Made by a program: the position numbers and the translations under genes. Below, in pieces: positions 57,773 through 64,000 of a DNA stretch of 64,000 bases. The DNA lies in the NCBI RefSeq assembly GCF_008843165.1, contig NZ_CP044427.1, positions 496,001 to 560,000 on the forward strand. The letters are read 5' to 3'. The DNA is from Ornithinimicrobium pratense. GTDB taxonomy: Bacteria; Actinomycetota; Actinomycetes; Actinomycetales; Dermatophilaceae. The notes under the pieces are model-generated. The model ran no database searches and was not told the origin of the DNA. It saw only the letters and a list, made by a program, of their open reading frames with translations. Each line of letters begins with the position of its first letter. Position 1 is the first letter of the stretch.

Positions 57773-58597
57773 ATGCCGACCGACCTGCCCCACCCGCTGA
57801 CCGGGCAGCCCTTCCCCAGCCCGGTCCCGCCCGGAACGGGTTGGCCCGAGGACCCGGCGGGACCCCATACCCGCAGGGCGCGCAGCGTCGCCGGGGTGCG
57901 CCGGCTAGCGGCCGGCTCGGCCGATCTGGCGGAGCTGGATGCACGCGTGTCCGTCTGCGGCGCCTGCCCGCGGCTGGTCGCCTGGCGCGAGCAGGTGGCG
58001 GTGACCAGACGGGCCAGCTATGCCGACCAGCCCTACTGGGGGCGCCCGGCGGCGGGTCTGGGACCGGCCGATGCGCGGGTGCTCGTGGTCGGCCTGGCGC
58101 CGGCCGCCCACGGTGCCAACCGCACCGGCCGCATCTTCACCGGCGACCGATCTGGCGACTGGATCTACGCGGCGCTGCACCGCGCCGGCTACGCCAGTTC
58201 GCCGACCTCGACCCACGCCGGTGACGGGCTCCGGCTGCGCGAGGTCCGCATCACCGCGCCGGTCCACTGCGCACCGCCCGACAACGCCCCGTCGGTGCAG
58301 GAGCGCGCCACCTGCCGGCCCTGGCTGGAGCGCGAACTGCGGCTGCTGGAGCCGCACCTGGAGACGGTGCTGGCCCTCGGCGGCATCGGCTGGGACGCCT
58401 TCCTCGTCGCCGCGCGCGCCGTCGGCTGGGTGGTGCCGCGACCCAAGCCGCGATTCGGCCACGGCGCGGAGGCGCTGCTCACCACGGGGGCCGGACGCCC
58501 GGTGCGCCTGCTGGGCTGCTACCACGTCAGCCAGCAGAACACCTTTACCGGACGGCTCACCGAGCAGATGCTGGACGACGTTATCGCCCGGGCCTGA
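57773..58597 (+). CDS. type-5 uracil-DNA glycosylase (UdgB-like)
   Basis: Excises uracil and some other deaminated bases from DNA. 274 residues from the ATG at 57773, 6 nt behind CAGACT. A cysteine pair VCGACPRL and later CAPP and CRPW cysteines fit the [4Fe-4S] cluster of family 4/5 enzymes. The active-site motif [19 protein letters not shown] (GLAPA type) marks family 5, and [16 protein letters not shown] is the C-terminal motif. It is monocistronic and separated from the CHAT operon. Confidence 0.9.
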   Translation: MPTDLPHPLTGQPFPSPVPPGTGWPEDPAGPHTRRARSVAGVRRLAAGSADLAELDARVSVCGACPRLVAWREQVAVTRRASYADQPYWGRPAAGLGPADARVLVVGLAPAAHGANRTGRIFTGDRSGDWIYAALHRAGYASSPTSTHAGDGLRLREVRITAPVHCAPPDNAPSVQERATCRPWLERELRLLEPHLETVLALGGIGWDAFLVAARAVGWVVPRPKPRFGHGAEALLTTGAGRPVRLLGCYHVSQQNTFTGRLTEQMLDDVIARA

Positions 58598-58628
58598 GCG
58601 CCCGGTTATCCTGGGGACCGCCCGGGCC

Positions 58629-58702
58629 GCCCCCGTAGCCCAACCGGCAGAGGCAGCCCACTTAAAATGGGTCTAGTGCGGGTTCGAATCCCGCCGGGGG
58701 CA
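58629..58702 (+). tRNA. non-canonical tRNA with UAA (Leu) anticodon and class I body
   Basis: Acceptor GCCCCCG (58629-58635) pairs with CGGGGGC (58695-58701), discriminator A at 58702; CCA is not encoded (CGA follows). The anticodon stem GCCCA/TGGGT (one G-U) holds loop CTTAAAA, anticodon TAA. The T-arm is GCGGG-TTCGAAT-CCCGC. The variable loop is only 5 nt (CTAGT), whereas bacterial tRNA-Leu has a long class II arm. The D-stem has only three good pairs. A lower-GC MFS-MerR block begins downstream. Confidence 0.75.
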
Positions 58703-58963
58703 CGAGAGCGTCGCGGTTCCACCCAGCGTACGGAGCGCGGCCGGTCCCGGCTCACTCGCCGCAGAGCACAACGCCGAACGCCGCGAGGGGTCGGCGCGAA
58801 GCTGGTTCGGGCAAGATCGGGACCCATCGCGCTGAACCGCAGCGAGTGCCAGGCAGCTTCAGCACACGAGTCCGAGCGCAGGACGCCTCAGCAACGCGTC
58901 GATGATCTTTGGGCGTCTTGTGTAGATCGACTCAGGTGCTCCCTCATCCGGCGCTTAGGGGCG
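58703..58963. other. 261-bp gap between the tRNA and the MerR gene
   Basis: No gene, hairpin or second copy of the tRNA 3' end was found. Composition becomes less GC-rich toward 58900. Its place beside a tRNA is where an integrated element would have its junction, but no attachment-site repeat could be recognised. Confidence 0.4.
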
Positions 58964-59725
58964 TCAGTCCCCACTGAATCGTTGGGCCCATAAGCTCAGG
59001 GCTTTACGTTGCTGTGGATTGTAGGTCTCGATGCCGTATTCCTCCAGGAGATCCGCTGCCTGTCCCAGATCGATGGGTCGAGCGTCTCCGCTGAGGGGTG
59101 AGACCAGCTCTGCGCAGAACGCAGTGAAGTCGTCAAGCAGATCGGTGACCTGCGCAGCGCTGCTGGTCGAATCAAGTGCATCGAAACGTCGAGAGATGTC
59201 GACAGATGTCTCAAGAAGGTCCGAGCGTTCACTGAGCTTCCGGTAGAGAGCCGTCAGGTATGTTCTCCCCGTCTCCTCGGAGAAATGGCTCCATAGTATG
59301 GCTTGGTCGCGGTCCATCCGGGCCACACGCTGTGTGTAACCCGCAATGGTGAACAATGAGTAGAATGGCACTAGTTCCGCCGGTAGATCCGGGGCGGCCT
59401 GATGCGCGCGCAGGTGGGCGATTATTTTCCGCTGCTCAGTGAGCCGCTGGATCTGTTCAGACAGTTCTTGGTCCAGATCGTCCAGGTATTGTTCCGTCCT
59501 CCCCCGGTCTGTCTCAGCATCATCGAGAATGGAGCCCATCTGCTCCAGCGGCATACCCAGGTTGCTCAGTTTCCTGATCCGTAGTAGTCGGACCAGATCA
59601 GTCACGCTGTACTCGCGGTAGCCATTGCTGGTCCGTGGCGGCTCGGCAAGCACGCCGACCTGGTGGTAGTGGCGCAGGGTGCGCACGGTGACACCGGCCA
59701 GGCGAGCTACCTCCTTGCTGCGCAT
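58964..59725 (-). CDS. MerR family transcriptional regulator
   Basis: 253 residues from the ATG at 59725; a start at 59752 would add nine residues (both lie in a 22-bp duplication, see there). The N-terminal winged helix is VARLAGVTVRTLRHYHQVGVL and NGYREYSVTDLVRLLRIRKL, typical of MerR. It then has a coiled coil and a helical C-terminal domain of about 140 residues that may bind a drug-like ligand. It contains a TTA codon at 58991-58993. It is the second gene after the MFS transporter and probably regulates it. Confidence 0.85.
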   Translation of the reverse strand: MRSKEVARLAGVTVRTLRHYHQVGVLAEPPRTSNGYREYSVTDLVRLLRIRKLSNLGMPLEQMGSILDDAETDRGRTEQYLDDLDQELSEQIQRLTEQRKIIAHLRAHQAAPDLPAELVPFYSLFTIAGYTQRVARMDRDQAILWSHFSEETGRTYLTALYRKLSERSDLLETSVDISRRFDALDSTSSAAQVTDLLDDFTAFCAELVSPLSGDARPIDLGQAADLLEEYGIETYNPQQRKALSLWAQRFSGD

Positions 59726-59752
59726 TTCATACCTCCTTGCTGCGCATTTCAT
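59709..59752 (-). repeat. 22-bp perfect tandem duplication of a ribosome site and start
   Basis: Two identical 22-bp copies, 59709-59730 and 59731-59752 (plus-strand ACCTCCTTGCTGCGCATTTCAT), with the first 8 bases repeated again at 59753-59760. On the coding strand each copy holds ATGAAATGCGCAGC and an AAGGAGGT ribosome site. The MFS stop and the MerR start lie inside it. Confidence 0.9.
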
Positions 59753-60993
59753 ACCTCCTTAACCTCTTCGGGCGGGGACTTCTCCAGGTTACGGAAGGCC
59801 GAGGAGCACAGGGCGAAGACGACGCAGATCACCCACAGGCCGACAAATATCATCGCGGCTGTCTGAAGACTCATGAACTCGACCATGACCGCTGCACCGG
59901 CGATTCCAGCGGGAGCGGCCGCAGGAATCATGGCGTTTTGGGTTCCCAAAATTCTGCCACGCATATTCTCAGGAATTCGCTCGATATTCAGCACAGAGAT
60001 CAGCGCGCCGAACAGCGCATTGAAGAATCCAAGTAGGAATGCTCCTACGAAGACTACCCAGATCTCTGCCAGCGTTGCGACGACCGCGAAGCCCATTGCG
60101 TTGCCGCAGATTCCCAGCATAAACCAGGCGCGACGACGCCCCTTCTTGCCCGCGACGGTATAGAGCAAACCCCCGAGAAGAGACCCGGCAGCCAGGGAGG
60201 TGAGCACGAAACCGAGCAGTTCGGGAGAGCCTTCCATGGTGAAGTAAACCGGCAGTAACAATCCTTGCAGTGCAGCGATGGTGACCAGTGCCACGATCAT
60301 GATTAGGGTCACGCCCACCAGGAAGCGGCTGGTAAGCAGCACCTTCCACCCGTCCTTGAGCTGGGACCATCCAGTGCCCGCCAACTTGGTGCCATGGCCT
60401 GCCTCCACAGAACTACTCCCCACCACGGCCGGGAGCATGAGGGACATCAGGCCTGCGACCAGGGAGGTTCCTGCGGTGATCCACAGCACCGTGGTTCCCT
60501 CGAAGAAACCCATCAGTGTTCCAGCCGCGGCAGGACCAAGCAGTAACGCGATGGTGGTCATCGTTTCTCGCAGGCCCATCAGCCGCTCAGCAGAGATATC
60601 CCCGTGGCGGACGATCGCCGGCAAGAGAGTTTCCCGAGCGGTGATGCCAGGACCGTCACCGAGGGTGGAGAGCGCTCCGAAGAGCATGAACCAGCCGATG
60701 TTCAGCCCGGTGATGAGGTCGACGATCGGCAGCGCCGCGATCGATGCCGCGGAGATGAGATCGCACATTACTGACGCCGTCCGTCTGTTGATCCTGTCAA
60801 GGACCACGCCCATGAAGAGGCCCGCCAACAGCCCGGGGATTGCGGTTGCTGCCGCCACCGCACCCGTGCCCAGGACGCTGCCGGTGGTGGTCAGCACGAT
60901 CAGGGGCAGCGCGATCGCAGCGACGGACTGACCCAGTACTGCCAGCGTGATGGAAGAAAGGTAGAAGACGGTGACTCGACGCATGTCCCCCAT
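59749..60993 (-). CDS. MFS transporter
   Basis: 414 residues with about twelve hydrophobic helices. The loop between helices 2 and 3 carries the MFS motif variant GVVLDRINRRTA, and the C-terminal half has KKGRRRAWF between helices 8 and 9. It resembles macrolide/drug-type exporters (MefA-like) in layout. GC is much lower than surrounding genes (27 of 60 bases in 59941-60000) and two TTA Leu codons occur (60256-60258, 60544-60546). Likely acquired with its MerR regulator. A TTGACT (61022-61017) lies upstream. Confidence 0.85.
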   Translation of the reverse strand: MGDMRRVTVFYLSSITLAVLGQSVAAIALPLIVLTTTGSVLGTGAVAAATAIPGLLAGLFMGVVLDRINRRTASVMCDLISAASIAALPIVDLITGLNIGWFMLFGALSTLGDGPGITARETLLPAIVRHGDISAERLMGLRETMTTIALLLGPAAAGTLMGFFEGTTVLWITAGTSLVAGLMSLMLPAVVGSSSVEAGHGTKLAGTGWSQLKDGWKVLLTSRFLVGVTLIMIVALVTIAALQGLLLPVYFTMEGSPELLGFVLTSLAAGSLLGGLLYTVAGKKGRRRAWFMLGICGNAMGFAVVATLAEIWVVFVGAFLLGFFNALFGALISVLNIERIPENMRGRILGTQNAMIPAAAPAGIAGAAVMVEFMSLQTAAMIFVGLWVICVVFALCSSAFRNLEKSPPEEVKEV

Positions 60994-61052
60994 TGAGAAC
61001 TATGACGTAGGGGCGGAGTCAAAGCGCACTTCGGCAAGCCTACGAGGGGCTG

Positions 61053-63545
61053 CTACAGGCCCCGTCCGTCGTCCAGGTCAGACTCGTCGGCGGCCTCAGC
61101 CTGGTCCGTGCCCGGGGCGCCTTCGCTGCCCGCCCAGAGCACGGCCCGGCCGACCAGGGCGTACTGGCCCTTGGGGTGGGCCCGGAACAGCGGCTCGGAA
61201 CCGAAGAGGACCGCACGGGTCCCGGCCGCCGTCTCGCCGCTGACCACCAGGGCCTGGCCGACGGCCGCCTCCTGGCCGCCGTCGGTGCCTCCGGCCCAGT
61301 GGCCCGAGACGAGGGGGTCGGCGGTCAACCGCTGGTCGGCCCGCACGTCCGGGCCCAGCCGGGTGAACCAGTAGGGGGAGTAGACGAAGGTGTGCTCGGT
61401 GGCGGCCGAGGTGACCGGGCTCGCCGGGTCGGAGGCGACCCGCACCACGCCGTTGGCGTCGGCCCGGCCCGGGACCACGGCGACGTCGAGCAGGTCGAGG
61501 GCGTCGTTGATCTCCGCCCCGACGCTGCCGCGCCCGACAAACCCTCCGCCAGCCTCGACGAAGGCCCGCAGCTCGGCCCGTGCCCCGGGACCGAGCTCGC
61601 GCCAGGACATCCCGCTGGAGACGTAGAGGGCGTCCAGGCCGGACAGGTCGAGCCCGGCGTTGAGGCTGCGGGTGCTGATCGGCTCCACGGTCAGCCCCAT
61701 CTCCGCGAAGGCCCACCTCTCCTCCGCGGTGCCAGCCACCCCGACGACGCGCGCCGAGGGGGCAAGGGGCTCTCCTGCGGCGTCGGCGGGTGCCTGCTCG
61801 AGGATGACGCCGTGCACCTCGGTCACGTTGCCGGCGGCCCACGGGTAGCGGTAGGGCACGAGCACGCTGCCGTCGGCCAGCAGCTCGACCGGGATCCCCT
61901 GACCGAGCAGGGTGGACACGGCCTGGACGTCGGCGGGGTCCGCCATCGGCAGCACCCACCCGGTAGAGCTCTCGGCGAGGTCGCCCGTGGGGTCGGCGGA
62001 CTCGACCTCAGTGCCCACGAGCCGGAGTGGGTACCGCTCCGGCACCGTCACCACGTCGGCACCCCACAGCTGCCCCAGGCTCCACCCGGAGATGTCATAC
62101 ATCGCCTCGACCCGGTCGGTCAGGTCGGCGCCACGGCCCAGGATGGCGTTGGCGACGGCCCGCTTGGCCTGGTGCAGGTCGACCACGTAGCTGCCGGCCG
62201 GGTAGCTGCGCCCGGCGATGGAGGTGTCGAGGCCCAGGCGGGTCACCTCGACGTCGTTGGCGACCAGATGGTCCACCAGCCGGGCAGCGGCCGGCGCCGA
62301 GCGCTGCCCCTCGCCCGCCGGGATGACGTAGGCCCGGGGGAAGTCGGTGGTGTAGACGTCCTCCGGTCCGATCACCCCGAACAACCCCTCCTCGACCGGC
62401 CGCTGGCGCTCCCCGGCGGCCGCTCGGCGGAAGATCTCGATGTGGTCGGCGAGCAGCTCGGTGCGGTGCTCGACGGCATATTCCACCGTCGCGGTGAGCG
62501 CGGCTCGGGCGATGTCGGTGTTGACCGACGCCCGCCGACGCAGCTCGTCCTCGGGCAGGTCATAGCTCGAGCCGTTGACCCGCAACGGGAGCTCGACGGT
62601 GTGCGCGACCGCCCCGTGTAGCGCGGCATACTGCGGCACGAAGATCGGGGGCCAGCCGTCCCACCCCTGCTCCCAGTCGCGCAACGGGATCTGGACGGGG
62701 CGCACGCCGTCGGTGCCGCCCGGCGCCAACTCCTCGATTGCCCGCTCGACCTCGACGGCGAGGGGGTAAGAGTGCCGGACCAGCAGGTCGAACTCGTAGT
62801 TGTCCCCGTGCGGGGGCGTGGTCGGCTCGACCAGGGTGCCGTTGACGTAGCCGTGCAGGTCGACCACCAAGGCCGGCTGCGTGCGGATCAACGCCTCCCG
62901 CAGCGCCACGGTCTCGGGCTGGGTCGCGGTGATCAGGTCCCGGTTGAGGTCGAAGCCGTGAGCGTTGCGCCGGTCGCCCTCCACGCGTCCGTCGGGGTTG
63001 GCCGAGAGGAGCAGGTGGATCCGCGTGCTCGCCAGGAACGCCTCGACCCCCGGGTCGTCGGAGGTGGCGTAGTCCTCCACGAGCCGCAGGGCGGCGTCCG
63101 TGCCCTCCCACTCGTTGCCGTGGATGTTGGCGTTGACGAAGATGGGAACCTTGTAGTTGCGCGCCAGGGCCTGGTCCCGCGCCGCGCGGGCGGGCCGGTC
63201 GGTGATCAACTCGCGCATCCGGTCCTGCTGGTGGGTCTGGGCCGTGCTCTCGGGGGCGGTGAGTGTCACCAGCAGCAGGTCCCGTCCCTGCGCTGAGCTG
63301 CCGATCACCTCGACGCTGACGCGGTCCGAGGACTGCGCCAGGTCGTTCAGCATGGGGTGAAGGTCGTGGTATGCCGCCAGGCCCAGTCGCAGGGAGGCGT
63401 CCTGCTCCTCCACGGCGGGCTCGTCCAGGGAGCCGGGATGAGCAGCCAGGCCAGCGCCGGAGGACGGCAGCGGCGCGAGTGCTATGGCTGCACCGAGAGC
63501 CGTCGCCGTGGCGACGGCTCGCATCGGGCGCCGAGCACGCGTCAT
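61053..63545 (-). CDS. secreted M14 zinc carboxypeptidase
   Basis: 830 residues from the ATG at 63545, with AAGGA upstream and TAGGAT (63577-63572) as a likely -10. Signal peptide (ATATALGAAIALAPLPSSG). The M14 domain (about 50-400) has zinc ligands His142 and Glu145 in IHGNEWEG and His231 in VVDLHGY, the substrate motif NPDG, GFDLNRD, and the catalytic Glu in TVELPLRVNG. The C-terminal 400 residues are a beta-rich region with a glutamine-amidotransferase-like look (LYVSSGMSWREL, AFVEAGGGFVG). An extracellular peptidase for nutrition or wall turnover. Confidence 0.88.
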   Translation of the reverse strand: MTRARRPMRAVATATALGAAIALAPLPSSGAGLAAHPGSLDEPAVEEQDASLRLGLAAYHDLHPMLNDLAQSSDRVSVEVIGSSAQGRDLLLVTLTAPESTAQTHQQDRMRELITDRPARAARDQALARNYKVPIFVNANIHGNEWEGTDAALRLVEDYATSDDPGVEAFLASTRIHLLLSANPDGRVEGDRRNAHGFDLNRDLITATQPETVALREALIRTQPALVVDLHGYVNGTLVEPTTPPHGDNYEFDLLVRHSYPLAVEVERAIEELAPGGTDGVRPVQIPLRDWEQGWDGWPPIFVPQYAALHGAVAHTVELPLRVNGSSYDLPEDELRRRASVNTDIARAALTATVEYAVEHRTELLADHIEIFRRAAAGERQRPVEEGLFGVIGPEDVYTTDFPRAYVIPAGEGQRSAPAAARLVDHLVANDVEVTRLGLDTSIAGRSYPAGSYVVDLHQAKRAVANAILGRGADLTDRVEAMYDISGWSLGQLWGADVVTVPERYPLRLVGTEVESADPTGDLAESSTGWVLPMADPADVQAVSTLLGQGIPVELLADGSVLVPYRYPWAAGNVTEVHGVILEQAPADAAGEPLAPSARVVGVAGTAEERWAFAEMGLTVEPISTRSLNAGLDLSGLDALYVSSGMSWRELGPGARAELRAFVEAGGGFVGRGSVGAEINDALDLLDVAVVPGRADANGVVRVASDPASPVTSAATEHTFVYSPYWFTRLGPDVRADQRLTADPLVSGHWAGGTDGGQEAAVGQALVVSGETAAGTRAVLFGSEPLFRAHPKGQYALVGRAVLWAGSEGAPGTDQAEAADESDLDDGRGL

Positions 63546-63790
63546 ACCTGTCCTTCCGTGAGTACCGGGGGATCCTATCTGCCACAGGCCCGGCACGGAA
63601 TGGCCTGTGGGAAAGTCTGGCCGTGAGCCCACGAACGGCGTGCCAGGACGGGATGATCGGATCCTGATGAGGCATTCTTGCAGGTGGTTGGCGGGGCGCG
63701 GAATCACTCCCCTGCCTCGCACGTTTATTCTGGAGAACACTGACACCGCTGGCCGGCCGGCCGACGGTGCCGCACGACCTCGGAGGATCC

Positions 63791-64000
63791 ATGGCCGTCA
63801 ACCCGGTCTTCAACCGCATCGACAGTGAGGCCGCCCAGGGACGCTATGCCGGCTTCGGCCAGCAGCAGCCCGGCGCCTACCCGCCACCCCAGGGGGCACC
63901 GCACATTCCGGCCCAGGGGGGCTACCCCGGGCCGTCTGAAAGCTTGACCGACGAGCAGCTGCGCCAGATGTACACGCAGGCGCCGGCCGGCCCTGCCCAG
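63791..64000 (+). CDS. Bax inhibitor-1/YccA family protein, N-terminus only
   Basis: The ATG at 63791 has GGAGGA 3 nt upstream; the frame runs off the window end after 70 codons. The start MAVNPVFNRIDSEAAQGRYA and the later SLTDEQLRQMYTQ match the cytoplasmic N-terminus of actinobacterial YccA/BI-1 proteins, which continue into about seven membrane helices outside this window. A Gln/Pro/Gly-rich linker lies between the two motifs. TATTCT (63726-63731) is a possible -10. Confidence 0.75.
   Translation, partial: MAVNPVFNRIDSEAAQGRYAGFGQQQPGAYPPPQGAPHIPAQGGYPGPSESLTDEQLRQMYTQAPAGPAQ

Noticed and set aside
58675..61100. Attachment-site direct repeat of the tRNA 3' end flanking the low-GC block
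   Set aside because: The sequence GCGGGTTCGAATCCCGC was not found again downstream to 61100, and there is no integrase gene.

Overview
The window is 64 kb of high-GC chromosomal DNA (about 70% G+C by eye in most genes) from an actinobacterium. The evidence is the gene order (rsmI, metG, tatD, rsmA, ispE, glmU, prs, rplY, pth, mfd, mazG, eno, ftsB-like, DUF501, ppx), a Pmt mannosyltransferase, a three-subunit cytochrome b558-type succinate dehydrogenase, and many start codons only 6-9 nt behind a -10 hexamer (leaderless style). The family or genus cannot be fixed from sequence alone; an Intrasporangiaceae/Ornithinimicrobium-like organism is a guess.

Layout. 7-3734: tRNA-Ala with a terminator, an ArcB-type ornithine carbamoyltransferase, two bacterial PH-domain membrane proteins and a TPR protein, tightly packed. 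3741-9640: pmt diverges from sdhCAB-rsmI. 9859-17964 is an accessory block: two paralogous SigE-family sigma/membrane-partner operons with matching promoters, and between them, on the other strand, a HipA-like kinase with its DUF3037 partner. 17998-27605: metG-tatD, an SDR gene and a Zn-alcohol dehydrogenase at the position where many actinobacteria keep rpfB, then rsmA-ispE-ABC-F-ACR3-like transporter. 27571-33141: MarR, tRNA-Gln, TetR, glmU-prs, a 26-bp tandem repeat, rplY and pth. 33411-37140: a possible leader peptide and a methionine ABC transporter with two tandem MetQ lipoproteins. 37137-42790 (minus strand): PspA with three TPM-domain membrane proteins. 42900-51999: mfd, mazG, eno, division and ppx genes.

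52394-57728 holds the most interesting locus: a tightly coupled operon of a cytoplasmic subtilisin with a GY(V/A)SGV repeat, a sigma factor, a small protein with a carboxypeptidase-regulatory-like beta domain, and a TPR-like/CHAT (caspase-like) protease. It lies behind a 12-bp inverted repeat and a good promoter. 57773-64000: uracil-DNA glycosylase, an unusual class-I-bodied tRNA with a UAA (Leu) anticodon, a lower-GC MFS-MerR pair that looks acquired, a secreted M14 peptidase, and the start of a Bax-inhibitor-1-like gene cut by the window edge.

The housekeeping genes supply translation (MetRS, Pth, L25, RsmA/RsmI), envelope precursors (IspE, GlmU, Pmt), nucleotide supply and cleaning (Prs, MazG), repair (Mfd, UDG) and respiration (Sdh). 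The accessory blocks are mostly sensing and stress modules: two SigE systems, the PspA-TPM set and the two-protease/sigma operon.
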